Positions 10,370 through 23,117 are shown, counted from the stretch's first letter. The stretch: 64,000 nucleotides of DNA from Cymbidium sinense (GCA_021442155.1 CM038222.1:109309121-109373120), one strand, 5' to 3'. Program-made: numbers and translations. Notes: generated by a model not told the origin, from the sequence alone.

Positions 10370-13300
10370 TGAGATTATTCCCATGTTTAGAAAATGTTTT
10401 ATTCCTTTTAAAACCACTCGGAGATCCCTGACTATCAAATCTTTTATCGGATGATAGAGATCAAAGTGTGTCCTGCTATCACACTACCACCGGATGGGAC
10501 GTTTAAGTGGGATGCTCACCACGCAACGCGTGTAAAGCGCACTGACCGCCACCGCCACGCATTGCGCTGTGATCTGAAGGATTAGTTAAGGATTTTAATT
10601 AATGCCAATTAATCTGTTGATCTTCTAAAAATTATATCTCCTTCAATAAAATTCAGAGAAATATGAAATAAATTTCTATGGAAAGATAACTCAACCTAGA
10701 ATATTTTTAAAATAATTTGAATAGATTTTGAATTATGCTTTTCTCTAATTTTAGGTTTTATTGGAAATTTCATTTAGCTAATTACCTCTTAATTAAACCT
10801 CTGATTAATCCTAAACTTCTTGGGTATGTTTTTGGGGATGACTTCTGCCTCCCCTAATTTTCTTGGGATTTATTGAAGGCTTAATCAGAGGAATTGCAAA
10901 TGTGTTTCCTAATTACCCTCCTTATGTAATTAAGGATAATTAAGGTGTGATTAGTAATTTTAATCCATAATAAGAGTTGATTAAGGTTAGATCCAGTAGA
11001 TAGGAGGTTTAGGGAACAATTTTTAGGGCATTTCTCTTAAGTTATTCCCTAAACCCCTTTTTCTTTCCTTAATCATCTCTTAATTAAGGGGTAATTCATT
11101 AATTATCTCCTTAATTAATTTTTAAAAATTCTAAAAACTTTCAGAACTTAATTAATCTACTTTTGGTAGATCCTTAGGTGTTTAATAGCCTAAGTTCAAT
11201 TAAGGAAATCAAAACTCAATTCATATGTGTGAAGGGGTGTTTTGAAATTACTAAAGCTAAACCCCTTAGCTTAATTAACAATTAATCATGAGCCAAATTA
11301 TATTAGGCCCTTTTATTCCTAGGTGTATTGCAAGTTTAAATTCCTTGTGAGTTTTTATGTCATCTTATTGGCTCATAATTATTTGGTTAACTAGGCTAAG
11401 GTGGTGTAGGTAAGGGTTAATTAATTTGCTTAATTCATACCTTAACCTAATTAATACATAAAAATAAATTTAATCATCTAAAAATTAAACAAAAATATCA
11501 AACACATGTGGGAATGGGTTAGGAACAACAAACTCAACTCACATTTTCAAAATTAAATCAAACTTAAAACTAAACAAAAATCACATTGAATACACTTTGA
11601 TTTATTTTAAACTTTCTTATTTCATAAGAATGTCTTTAGGATTTAATTAAAGTGAATGTGTTTACATACTTTCATTTCTTTGATTCTTTCCCAACATGTT
11701 AAATTTGTATGTCATGTGGTTTCATGCATTCATATTTTCCAAATTCAAATTTAAAAATGAAATTGTTTACTTTATGTCAAATTTGTATGTGTTGGCTAAA
11801 GTAGAAATATGAGTGGCTATTATCACTACTAAATTTAAATTATTTTCAAAAACATATAAATCAATTATCAAATCTAAAAGTGTGCTACTTATATCTTAAT
11901 TATAAGCATGCATGTGAAGGATATAAGGGTGTGCTTAGTATAGGTTTCCCTTCTCTCTTATGTTAGTATAGTTTTGAATAGGAGTTGGTAAGATGTATGG
12001 TTCATTTGAAAAGAACATAACACTTAACTAATTCCATACCCTCTTCATTCCTATGCTAACACCTAAGAAGGGTTACCCATGCTTGTACACATAAATTGCA
12101 TAAACAAAACAAATCAACTAATACAACTTTTACATTCTTTCTTTCCAATTTATTTCTTTTGTACACATGTTTGTATTTAAGGAAAGTGGTATATTAGTCT
12201 GGACAACCCCAAGGTTGTGAGGCTTTAAGTAGCCCTAAGTAGGTCTTGTACCTTACAACTTTGGTTAATAGTGGCGCTATACTCACTTATGCCTTTCTTA
12301 CTTTCATGTGTGTATGTGAAAAATTGGATTAAGAAACCCTTTTTTACTTAAGAAAAATCATGCATAGTAAACTTCCAAATTTCCTTAAATGGATTACTTA
12401 GCATGCATCATAAAGTGTGTTAAATATTCTCATTTGTATGTATAGATGTGCTTAGGTTTCATTCATATACATTTTATACATGTTAGGAAAGAAATTAAGT
12501 GATGTGTGTTATGTGGATTTAATTCATTCTATTTAATCTTAAAGATGCCATCCTCTTTGATTAGGTTTGTTTAGAGTTCATCTAAAGTTAGGATTAATTA
12601 AAAAAAAACTTAATCAAAACATTCACTAAACAAAACTAAAGTGTGAATCTACTTTAGAAATTACTTAGGTTAGGGAAGGAAAGAGAAGTTCTCTTCTCTT
12701 TCCCTCTCTACATAACTTAGTAATTAATTATTGGATTCACTTGAACCTAACCAAAACATGAAATAAAATCAACCCAAAATAATTAAAAAACTTAAATGAA
12801 ACCCTCCTCTAAGTTGAACATGTTTTCACACTTTAGAAAATTTGAATCTAAAGCCATAGCTAAGCATACCACACAAACCTTCAAAGCACACACATTAGCC
12901 TAAGTCACCACTTCTAGCTTTAGGTTAGGGTGGTGCATGGTTTAATATTTTGTTTTATTTTGTGAAATATGCTTTAGACTGGATATTAGGGTGTATGTTC
13001 GTAGCATGGATGGTAGGATGCTCTTAGTCTAATCATTATTTTCAGCAGGGGATTGTGCTTAAAGGGGCGCTATCATAAATAAAAATATAAATATTTTTGT
13101 TTGCAGGTGCTTTATACCCCTAGCATAATCCAATAGACCAGGTGGAGTTAGTCACCCATGTGTGGGGTGATAAGTCTAATATACATGCTTGGTATTTATG
13201 TGGTTTGTTTTAGCTAACTTTTATTTTGCAAGTGTTAGTTAGATTTCCATTCTTTTTTTCCTTTTCATGTAAATTTGTATAATTAGGATTTTGGGGATGA

Positions 13301-15052
13301 TTATTATTGGGATTAGGATGAGCATTGACCATAAGATCCTATCTTATGCACCATGTGAAGCCTTGGAGAATCTACCTTCCTACCATCCAAAAGAAGGAAC
13401 CAAAGAAGAAAGAAGAAAAGAAGAAAGATGAAATAAAGCTTGAGGACCCCTATAATAATAAATTCCTTGCTTAATTATAATTTAATTCATTTATAATTCA
13501 GGTTATATAAGGGTAGAGCTCGGCTACCCACATTTTCTATTTTTGGGTTTGTGCGGTGGTGCCCGACCACAACGTCCTTTTATTCTTTTTACGATTAGCT
13601 TTATAAATTGATTGATGATTTGTTTAGCTTTTGCATTAAGTGGCATCTTTTCCTAGTTTCTTTTTTGCTTGATGTATGGCCTGAATGTGAATTAGGCTCT
13701 TTAGGAAAAAAAATAAATCTTTTACCAAACTTAACAACTCAAATTCAAAATAAAGAACTCATAACCTCACCTAAAGCTTAAGTTTAAAATCAAGATAAAA
13801 GAATTTTCAACCACTTAGCTGGATGAGTATTTCTTTTACAATATCATGCACAAATGCATCTTATTTCACTCTTGATTGGAGGGCTTCCACCTTTACCAGA
13901 GAAACTTGGCTTGAGCTTTAAGAGCCATGGTGGAAACTCACTTCCACCCTTCTCGCTGATTTTGACCAATAACTCTATTTCTCATGCATTAGGCATATGA
14001 ATCCTATTAGCTTGAGTCAAAAATAATTGTCCAAAAATGAAAATAAAATGAAATTTGAATTGCTTTAGATTTAGGTCATTTGAAGCATGCCCTTTACATG
14101 ATATAGTCTCTTTAGGGAGTGAGTTTAAGGACTTAGTCTCTTTCTAAATAAATAATAGCTTAATTATCTTGCATAAGCATAAAGATTTCCCTGCATGTAT
14201 TTAAAATCATAGGAGGAGTTAGTTGGTGGCCACCCCAGATGCTTGTAAGTCCAAGCTGTCGGGTGGTTTGTCCTCTCTTGTGGAGGCAAATCAAATACCC
14301 ATTTTTGCCATAGATTTAGGTTGTGCTTTTGGCCCTCACCAAAGCTCCCCAGATTTAGGTTTTGAGGTTGTTTCTCCCTTTACAGACCATAAGCATAATT
14401 CCTCACCTCTTAGGCATTTCTTTAATCTTGTGCTAAGGAATTATAAGTCCTAAATTTCTAAAGAAAAATGCTACTTAAATAAATTAAATCAATTCCAAAA
14501 ATGTAAAGCCCAACTATAGGATAGTTTAAGATGCTCACTAGGTTTCCTAGGATCATGGGCATCTCCTACTTATCTTCCATTTTGGCTTTGATAATAACTC
14601 TCTCTCTTTGATCAATCCCATTTAATCTTAAAAAATAAACTAATCAATTGATAGTCCTTTCATTTTGAAATCTTTGAAGAAAATGATCATTTACCTTAAT
14701 TGAGAGTAATCCTAAGGGATCTTGTCCCTTAGGATGTAAGAAAACTTAACGAACCTTGTTTAAAATAAACCCTGCTTTACTTTTCCATGTAAAGTAGGGG
14801 AAGAATCTCTGGTACATATGTAGGCCCATCGTCTTTAGGAGTCTTTATTGAGGTGATTAGGTCCATTAAAGGGTAGTGACTTCTGTCTCTCAAGATAGTA
14901 TACTATTTCCTTGATGACGTACCCGATCACGAGAATAAGTATATCTATGGATCTGCGTGGCATCCTAAAAAGATGAATTTATATTGTCTTGCCTCCTTTT
15001 CATTTCTCCCCACAGATTTGAAAGGTGACTCATATAGAAATTTTTCTCCACA
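10365..15052 (+). mobile_element. Giant-family LTR (outer copy), 3' part
   Basis: The reverse complement aligns with 7050 down to 598 of the inner LTR along its whole length, apart from the gypsy insert. Matches include the AT-rich blocks near 11000-11800, the AAGAAG tract near 13390, the TTTCACTCTTGATT block near 13865, and the terminal CTCCACA at 15046-15052. With 1-597 it forms a single LTR interrupted by 598-10364. The sequence after the CCACA end (AACTCTCCTAAG) does not resemble the primer-binding block found after the 5' LTR at 49420, so this is a solo LTR or a 3' LTR. The open frame at 14223-14453 is inside it and is not a gene. Confidence 0.82.
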
Positions 15053-17745
15053 AACTCTCCTAAGATATGATCCATCATCATTTAGTTTGAATTAAGTACA
15101 TTAAAATAAATCTAATCTATTTTAGGAAAGTAGCTTGGCTGAATTTTTGAATATTTCTTGGATTTTATTATATAAAGCTTGTATGTTATCTCTTTCCTTC
15201 CTTCATTCAATCAAGATGAATTGATTGAATATTACATGATATTTCATTAAATACTAATTTAATCCCATCATGAAAACTTCTTTTTTGGCTGACCAAATAT
15301 CATGCTTAATTTAAATTAATCAAAATTTTAATTTTTCTCTTTTTCACTTGGAAAATTAATTATGTCATGATATGTTTGGTAATAATTCAAACTCTTCACT
15401 TCTATCTTTCTCTTAGCCTACCCACATAAGCATTGATTTCTTAATTACATTATATATCATGTCATATAATGAATTGAGTCAGTTTAAATCTCTTTCCAAA
15501 TTAAATTTTCCTCCATATCCCCTATTTTTGTTAATTTTTTTCATCATGATAAATTAATTTAATTTACTTGATTCAAATTGAATCACTTACTAATTAAACC
15601 TTCTCTCTTCCTTGCCTTGGACAAAATACCTTTTATAAAATTTGAATTTCAAATTGATTTTTAATTAAACTAACCTTACATATTAAATTCCCTCCTATTT
15701 CTCTTTGGCTGATTTTTTTATCTCATGCCATTTATTTTTATTTTGATTGGTTTATGTTTAAATTAATTTTAAATGAGTTTTCCTCATATTTTTCCTTCTC
15801 TTGGCCGAACCTCATGACCCCTTGTCTTATAAATAATGTTCCTTTGATTAGGTTAAACCTCTTGGAAAATTCACTCTTAGAAAAACTCTCTCTTGGACAA
15901 ATTTTTGCAAAACCTTTAGAGATCTTTTCTTGGTGAATCAAGTGCTAATTTCTTCATCCTTTTTCCATCCTCCCACCTAGAAGTTATTGGATTGAGGATT
16001 GCACAAAAGAACTTGGAGGATTGGTGGATTTCCTTATGACTGAAAGCTTAACAAGGTGCTTCATTCTAGTTTGTGATTTTACATGCTAAGTGACCTTGTT
16101 GTCCTTCTTGGCTTGAGTTTCTTATAAATTTGGTCAATTTGTTTTGTGCTTATCTATTTTTACACTTTCTCAAGTTGGTAGAAATCTTTGTTGTTGATGA
16201 ATTAAAGTGTATTATTGGATGTTGTTTTCTATTTATTATTCTTACATGTATTAAAGAGAGATTATTGTCTTTGTGATTATTTCATATAAAATATTTGTGA
16301 GTAACAAGTTTTATTACTTCTAAATCATCTCATCTTTTGCATAGATAATAATTTCTTTAAAAAGAGTTTTCATTAGAGTTTATGTGATTTAAGATTTCAT
16401 TTTCAATTGATCTTTTGGAAAACTCTAAGTCTCTTTCTAAGAAGTGATTGATTCAAGTTTTAAATCATTATTGTGCTATATTTCAAATCACAAATTAAAA
16501 AACCTTGATTTGAAGTTATCATATTCACAACAAATATTTTAAATATTCATTTACATCATATATATAAATTTCAAGTTTAATTATTGTTCAAATATAAATA
16601 TAAATTAAAGTGAGCTATCTTTCATTTGTTTGAATTCACTTGCCTTAATATTATTGTAGTTGGGTTATGAGAGAAAAAAATATTTTAAAATTGAGGGTAA
16701 GATCATTTTTTCTTCTTTTTCTTATTTTATTGTTAGGTTTTACTTCCTTGTTAAGGAAAGTACATTATTGGGTTGTGGTTGCCCATTAAGAAAAGTACAT
16801 TCTTGGGTTGTACTTGTCCATTAAGAAAAGTATGATGTTGGGCTGTACTTGCCCGTGAAGGAGAGTACGAAAGATTTGTTATAATCTCAAATTTGATTTA
16901 GTAAATTCCTAGCTTAGGTGGCTAGGCGTGGACGTAGGATGATTTTGGGGTTTGGCCGAACCATGTAAAAATCTCTATGTTCTCTTTCTTTATTTTCTTG
17001 CACTTTACTTATCTATACCATTGTTGATTGTTGTTTTATTTCTCTAAAGCTTTATCATTAAAGATTTAAGTTTTATTCAAAAGTTTAAAATTAAGTTTTC
17101 TAAAATTATCTTTTAAAAACCCAATTCACCCCAAAGCTTAGGTGGCTAGGTGTGGGCGTATAGATTTTAGGGTTTGGTAGAACCAATAAAATCTCTATGT
17201 TCTCTTTCTTTATTTTCTTGCACTTTACTTATATATACCATTGTTGATTGTTGTTTTATTTCTCTAAAGATTTATCATTAAAGATTTAAGTTTTATACAA
17301 AAGTTTAAAATTAAGTTTTCAAAAATTATCTTTAAAACCCAATTCTCCCTTCTTAGGTTGTACTTGTCCATTAAGAAAAGTATGATGTTGGGATGTTGGG
17401 ATGTACTTGTCCGTGAAGGAGAGTATGAAAGATTTGTTATAATCTCAAATTTGATTTAGTAAATTCCTAGCTTAGGTGGCTAGGCGTGGACATAGGCTAA
17501 TTTTGGGGTTTTGCTGAACCACGTAAACATCTCTATGTTCTCTTTCTTTATTTTCTTGCACTTTACTTATCTATACCATTGTTGATTGTTGTTTTATTTC
17601 TCTAAAGCTTTATCATTAAAGATTTAAGTTTTATACAAAAGTTTAAAATTAAATTTCTAAAATTATTTTTTAAAAACCCAATTCACCCTCGCTCTTGGGT
17701 GCCATAGCCTCTTAACAATTTGGAATTATATCATGGAAAAATACA
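15053..17745 (+). mobile_element. Decayed Ty1/copia LTR region
   Basis: AT-rich, with no coding frame. Its right part contains the sequence style typical of copia LTR ends: a 'TAGGTGGCTAGGCGTGGACG' box, a GGCCGAACCA box, then TTCTCTTTCTTTATTTTCTTGCAC, and finally TTCACCCTCGCTCTTGGGTGCCAT before ACAATTTGG at about 17740, where a primer-binding site (TGGTATCAGAGC in intact relatives) would begin but is damaged. Left of 16700 the stretch has scattered 'TTGGCTGA/TTGGCCGAA' phrases and no recognisable gene. The open frames at 15738 and 15754 are mutual shadows. Confidence 0.55.
16795..17690 (+). repeat. Internal duplications in the copia LTR
   Basis: Two modules alternate. X (TTGTACTTGTCCATTAAG through GATTTAGTAAATTCCTAG) occurs at about 16795-16910 and 17350-17470. 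Y (AGCTTAGGTGGCTAGG through AAAACCCAATTC) occurs at about 16911-17128, 17135-17345 and 17470-17690. The order is X-Y-Y-X-Y. The copies are close in sequence, so the duplications are younger than the decay of the element. Confidence 0.75.
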
Positions 17746-18436
17746 ATTTAAATCTCAAAATTACTTAAATTCAGAATTCAGATAATTTTGAATTTAAAAT
17801 TCAAGAAAATTGGAAAAATGATATGAAAATAATCTAAAAAATCCCATAATTATTACCATGCCAAAATTAATGAGAAATTCAACCGAAATAAATAAATAAA
17901 TAAATAAAGATTATTGCCAGGAAAGAGAAAAAATGATAGGAGATAGATAAAAGATAATTTTGACAATAAAAGATTAATTTAATTCTCATTCTAAAATAAA
18001 TAGATAATTAATTAGTTCAAATATGAAAACATCTTAATGAACTGTGAAGTAAATTTAACTCACTTTAAAAATTAATGGATAAGGCTTAATCTCATGCAAG
18101 TACTCAAATTAACAAAAATTAGTAATTATAAGAATAATTTAAAAAAATGATGCAATTAAAATATAGAAAAATATGCAACAATCCAAAGAAATGATATAGA
18201 AATATTTAAGCCACTATTTTTATATGCTTGAGCTATTATTTGTCTTATTAGTGAAACAACTATGAAGATTCCTAAGCTATTGTAGTCTAGTAGATCTTAA
18301 CTTTCTAGATCTAATTAAGCATAATAAATCTAGTTACCTTCCTAAAACACTTGAAATAAAGCATTAGTTCCATCTAATCATATACTTATTACCATGAAAA
18401 TCAATTGCATAAGCAATGGAGTTCATGAAGTCAATA
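17746..18436. other. AT-rich stretch, no gene seen
   Basis: It contains an AAATA microsatellite near 17890 and poly-A runs. The part next to 18436 lies just beyond the polypurine tract of the minus-strand copia element and is therefore probably the start of its 3' LTR. I could not find the LTR's other end. Confidence 0.4.
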
Positions 18437-18438
18437 AT

Positions 18439-18451
18439 CTTCTCCTTTTTG
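18439..18451 (-). other. Polypurine tract of copia element
   Basis: The minus strand reads TCATCATCAAAAAGGAGAAGA, the arrangement seen just before the 3' LTR in SIRE-type copia elements. It lies downstream of the RNase H remnant on the same strand, where plus-strand DNA synthesis is primed. Confidence 0.55.
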
Positions 18452-18829
18452 ATGATGACAAACCTATATTGATAGTGCTTATTGATGTAGGCGCAAAGTG
18501 ACCTTTCATCTTCTTTTAAGCAAAAATGCATTTTAAATAATATGTCTCATTTTACAAGTAAATTTTAAACATGTTGAAAACAAAATGAAATGAAGCATAT
18601 AACAAAGTGAAATCAAGTAGCTAAGTTAAATATGTACAGTAATAAAATAAAATAGCTCCCCATAAATCTATGCATATAACAAATTTCAAAAACCAACATA
18701 TATATTTTTTATTTAAAGAGATGGATATAACATGCTAAGCATACATCTCAAAACACAGAAACATTCTTCAGATAAAAGTTTTGTAGAAATAATAGTAATT
18801 TGTAAATTAGCACTATTTATTTCAACATT

Positions 18830-19200
18830 ATCATAACCTTTACAAACATGATCTCAAATAAAGTGGTATCTAATCTTAATATATTTGGGCTGTGAGTGTT
18901 GAATAGGATTTTTAGTTAAACAAATAGGACTAATGTTGTCGCTTCTAGTAGGAATGTGTTCTGGCATAAAGCCAAAATATTCTAATTATTACTTTAACCA
19001 AAGAACTTGAGTAATACAACTTCCAACACCTATGTACTTAGCTTTAGTAGTAAAAAGAGCAATAGAATTATTTTTTTTAGAAGACCAAGACATAAGAGAT
19101 TATCATAGAAATTGACATGTACATAATGTGCTTCTTCTATCTATTTTGCATCCTGCAAAGTCAATTTTAGAATAAAAAACTAAAATAACATGTTAAAAAA
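18830..19200 (-). pseudogene. Ty1/copia RNase H remnant
   Basis: The minus-strand translation gives, in order, a DFAGCKIDRRST block, a WSSKKNNSIAL block, a TKAKYIGVGSC block (usually TEAEY), then LTKNPIQHSQPKYIKIRYHFI, with stops and frame slips between them. This is the C-terminal RNase H of copia Pol, which removes the RNA strand after reverse transcription. It follows the RT remnant in the expected order and precedes the polypurine tract. Replacement of acidic residues in the TEAEY block indicates an inactive product. Confidence 0.8.
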
Positions 19201-19279
19201 AATTTAGAATACAATAAACCTAACTTAGAAGTGCCTATCAAATAATAAATATGCACTTGAATGAATTAGAAGAGATTCC

Positions 19280-20290
19280 TTAGGATCAACCTAAAAATGA
19301 TCACATGGAAAGATAACAAACAGAATATCAGGCACACTAGCAAAGGTACAAAAGTGAACCTATCAAGCTCCTATAAAGCATTTGGTCAACTGGTTTACCT
19401 GATTCATGAAATCCAATTTTGTTGAAAGGCTATAAAGCTTCTCATCAATTGGTTTACTTGATTCATCTAATCTAATTTAGTGGAAGGGCTTATGGAGTTT
19501 TACAAGTTTTGAATCTCTTCATGTTAAATCTTTCAATAAAATCATTTGTATATTTAGTTTGACAAATAAATGTGCTATTTTCTTGTCATCTCACTTGAAG
19601 TCCTAAGAAAAAAAAAATTAAATTCTCCCATCATACTCATTTCAAATTATTTAGACATTAGAGATGAGAGCTAAACACATAAAGATTCATTGTACTTCTA
19701 AATAAAATGTTATTCACATATATTTGCATGATAATCAAGTCATCACCTATATTTTTGAGAAAAAATGGTGGTGTCTACTCTACCATTTGTAAACCCATGG
19801 TCAATGAGGAAACTACTTAGTCTATCAAAGCAAGTTTGAGGAGCTTGTTGTAAACCTTATAAAGCTTTCAACAATTTTAAAACATGATCAAGAAATCTTA
19901 GGCTCTCAAAACTTGGGGGTTTCTTTACAAAGATAACTTGGTCAATAAACCCATTCAAGAATGCACTTTTCACATCCATTTGAATGAGTTTAAAATCCCC
20001 ATAATAAGCATAAGCAAGGACCAACTTAATGGCCTCTAATCTTGTGATGGGTACAAAGAAATCCTCAAAATCTATTATCTCTGCTTATACGTATCTTTAT
20101 ACAACTAACCTACCCTTATTTCTAACAATACAATCTGAGTTATCTAATTTATTTCTATAGGACCATTTAGTTTCAATAATATTTTGATCTTAGGATATAG
20201 GGACTAGTTTTAGAACATCATTCCAATCAAATCGATTCAATTCTTCTTCCATAGCTACAATCCAATAATGATCTTTCAAGGCTTCATCAA
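19280..20290 (-). pseudogene. Ty1/copia reverse transcriptase remnant
   Basis: Minus-strand fragments read, in order: WIVAMEEELNRF, the FKLIQMDVKSAFLNGFI block with the first catalytic Asp, DHVLKL then GLQQAPQTCFDRL, the active site, and later FFLGLQV-like residues and VDQMLYRSLIGSLLYL. The YVDD catalytic pair is mutated to YVNN (19709-19720), so the enzyme would be dead even without the many stops. In copia elements this domain follows integrase, which matches the fragment at 20607-20880. The residues resemble the SIRE/Tork side of copia, but lineage is not certain. Confidence 0.82.
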
Positions 20291-20606
20291 TAGACATAAG
20301 GTCAATCTCAAAAGAAAAATAGAATAATTAATCACATTCTTAAAATATTTTCTAGTCCTAATACCTTGGGATGGATCTCCTATAATCAAATCTTTAAGAT
20401 GATTCTTATTAAATCTTCACTCTTTAGGCATAGAATCATTAACTTTTTCTTCAAAATTAATTTTCTTAAAATCTTCTGCCTCATCATCAACTAAATCATC
20501 TATAATAGAATCAAATAAATTTTATCAAATATTACATGTATAAATTGTTCTACAATCATCTTCTTTTTATTACATACTCTTAAAGATCTACTAGCTAAAG
20601 AATAAC

Positions 20607-20880
20607 CTAAAAAAGATTCATCATATGATTTGCTATCAAAATTTTCAAAGATTCTTTTCCATTATTCAGGATAAAATACTTGCAGCCAAAACTATGAAAA
20701 TGACTAACGTTAGGTTTCTTTCTAAAGAACAACTCGTAAGTGGTCTTATTCAAAATAGGCCTCAAATAAACTCTAGTCAACACATAATAAGTATTATTAA
20801 TAGCATTAGTCCAAAAATATTTAGGTGATCTATAGTCATCCAACATGGCTCTACTTAACTCAATCAAATTCTTATTGATA
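20607..20880 (-). pseudogene. Ty1/copia integrase fragment (C-terminal part)
   Basis: An 86-codon minus-strand frame reads from LIELSRAMLDDYRSPKYFW to YELFFRKKPNVSHFHSFGC. This is the C-terminal end of the copia integrase core, the segment with the conserved AMLxxxxxPxxFW and GKKPxxxxxxxFGC motifs. Integrase joins cDNA to host DNA. The frame is open to about 20607 and then shifts. Upstream (above 20880) the homology stops abruptly, so gag, protease and the DDE catalytic part are lost, and the boundary of the adjoining Athila LTR follows within about 100 bases. Confidence 0.85.
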
Positions 20881-20971
20881 AGTGTTAAGATTATAAAAAT
20901 TTCATGTAATTATAATGCCATTATCATTTTTTTATATTTTAAAAGGTGTTTATTTTATCTATATTTTAGGT

Positions 20972-22550
20972 TGTAACAAGAAAATTTTTAAAAAAATAAA
21001 AAAGAAGAAATTTAGTCCCAACTCCTAGGCATTGCAAAAGAAACACAACAGTGCTAAAAATGGCCTAAATTAGAGCAAATCAACTGCAAGGCCAGCACTT
21101 AGGCACCATATCAGTAGGTTCATGATGCTGGATCAGACTCATTTGGGATAATTTCACAACAAGCTTAGCACCTAAGTGTTGCATAGGAAGCACTATGGCG
21201 TTATAATAGAGGTAAAATATGATGGAGAGACATCAAGCATAGCGTCATTATGCCGGATCAACAGTGCCACTTCTAGTGCTACCTCGCTATATCAATAGCG
21301 TCGCATCACTCTGACCTGACAGAGTAGATTTATGACAGTTTCGTGATTATTTTGAACAATTTTTGAGGTAGTTTTGGCATGAGCATAGGAGTAATTGATT
21401 AGGGCTATTTTTAGACAATATATAGAGGACATATCTAAGAAAACAAATATGCTTTTTTTAGATTTTTAGCAAGAGGGGGGGAGGGAGTGTGAGAGTGTGT
21501 ATGTTTTTTTTTTTGTGTAGCACTTAGAGAATGACACTTTAAGTGCTATGAGAGTGTTGTGAGGGTGGTGTTGTGGTGGAGAAGGAGGTCAACAATTAAG
21601 GATTTTCAGTGAGGGATGATGAATATTTTCACGAGAAAGCAATAAAGGATTGTAAAGGATGGACATAGAAGGCATACTCGAAGTGCTCTTTCCTTTCTTC
21701 TTTAATTATCCTATGTCTTATTTTACTATATTTAATTAGATTTATTTTTTCTTTACTATGAAGTATTAATCTATAAAGTGCTCTAAATTTATGTGAACTT
21801 TTTTGAATGTTTGTGTTATTTTAGACTATATTTTGTGGATTAATATACAAAAATTATTCGTGCTTTTAATGAATATGGTGTTTTTCTTTTACCCATGCTT
21901 TATTTACTTGTGATTTGGCCAATTGTAAAGTTAAAATCAAGTGTGCTCTAGAGATATTGGAGTCATAGAAGAATAATTAGGAAAAAAAATAAATGAATGT
22001 ACTATATAATCATTAATTTGCTAGATATCCAAAATTTCTAAATATCCCTTAAACATATGATTATTTTTATGATTTGCAATCATTTTAAGAAAATATGGAT
22101 AATGCAACCACTCAAAATTTACTTAGTGTTAGGAAGAAGACTAAGAAAAATGATTGGTTTGGTTATACTAGTTTAGACATAGAGGGTACAGTTTTTTACT
22201 CCTAGCTTGCACTACAAGCTTAAAATTAATTCCACTACTTAGTTTAATATAATACATTATTTAAAAATTTGATAAGCTAAGAGTACTATTTTTAAATTTA
22301 AGAATAACACTTATATTTTCTATAAAAATATAAAAATTAGTCTTTTTAACATCTTGTAAAATAGCAGAGCATCATTTTAATTAAGCACTTTATATTTTGT
22401 TGGATAAAATTTAATTTTTAAAATTTTAGTATTCAACTCAATTTAAATTAAGATTGAGTTTTACTCTAATTTTCATGGGAATGATACTCTACTCATTCTA
22501 TATTGCTTGATTCGACACATGCACATGCCTAGAGTGTAAAATACCAATCA
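20972..22550 (+). mobile_element. Athila-type 5' LTR
   Basis: Bounded on the right by AATCA directly before a tRNA-Asp-type primer site. The left end TGTAACAAG at 20972 is a guess from the TG rule. At about 1.6 kb it fits Athila LTRs. The first third (21020-21310) is rich in GCACTT/AGTGCT/GGCGTT words like those at 59300-62140; next come a TATA-like site at 21418 and a transcribed-type stretch with a G run at 21475-21485. The gag start at 22867 lies downstream on the same strand. Confidence 0.6.
21418..21425 (+). promoter_or_regulatory. TATA box of Athila LTR
   Basis: ATATATAG within GACAATATATAGAGGAC, about 450 bases into the LTR and downstream of the GCACT-word cluster. Confidence 0.45.
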
Positions 22551-22553
22551 AAA

Positions 22554-22577
22554 TTTTGATATCGTTGTCAGGGATTA
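22554..22577 (+). other. Primer-binding site, tRNA-Asp type, decayed
   Basis: TTTTGATATCGTTGTCAGGG matches the Athila block TTTGGCGCCGTTGCCGGGG with C-to-T and G-to-A changes, as expected from deamination of methylated CpG. It lies four bases after the LTR end. Confidence 0.65.
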
Positions 22578-22866
22578 AAAGTTAAATAGTAATTTATTTT
22601 AAGTTAATATTAGTCTTATTGAACTATTTTCTACTCAACATTTTATTATGTGTATTTGTGTTAGGTATTAAGTGTGAAATATCTTTTATATACAATCTTT
22701 ATACTTGTTTAATGTATTGATGTTTCAGTTTTGAACCAAAGTTATGATTTGTTAGCTTTGCATGCATAATGATAAAATTATAGAAATAATACCATTGAAC
22801 TAAGAAATCAAACAACTTTGCAGAAAAATTAGAAAGGAAAAGAGAGATCAAGAGAGAAAATTAGCA

Positions 22867-23117
22867 ATGGATAATCAACTAGTAAGAGAATCATCTAGAC
22901 CTTTTAAGGATTATGCTATACCAATTGTGGATGGAATATATAAAATTTCTACTAGATGAATTATTCAAGTCTATAATTTTGATCTAAAGTCATCTATAAT
23001 TCAAATGGTACAAAACTCTTAGTTTGAGAGTTCACCTATTAAAAATTCTAACATGTATATTATCAATTTCTTAGAAATTTCTACAATATTTAATTACAAT
23101 AAGGTAAGTGATGATGT
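22867..23117 (+). pseudogene. Athila gag, N-terminal part (interrupted by giant element)
   Basis: From ATG at 22867 the plus strand reads MDNQLVRESSRPFKDYAIP, then FDLKSSIIQMVQNS, INFLEISTIFNYNKVSDDV, with a few stops. This is the start of Athila gag, the particle protein. It lies about 290 bases after the primer-binding site, the normal leader distance. The frame breaks at 23117, exactly where the 33-kb element begins. The gag codons resume at 56165 with NAIRLILFSFSLRDK, so the ancestral site read VSDDAIRL across the junction. Confidence 0.85.
23113..23117. repeat. Target-site duplication of the giant element, left (GATGT)
   Basis: GATGT here and AATGC at 56165-56169 both differ by one transition from GATGC, which is what the Athila gag reading frame requires (Asp-Ala codons). 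Confidence 0.75.

Noticed and set aside
14223..14453. 76-codon plus-strand frame
   Set aside because: Lies in the reverse complement of LTR sequence 1230-1490, which is not open in the equivalent frame.
1..15052. Large inverted repeat as the termini of a single DNA transposon
   Set aside because: The arms are two LTRs of opposite orientation with a 5-bp duplication around the inner one; no transposase or terminal inverted repeat logic.
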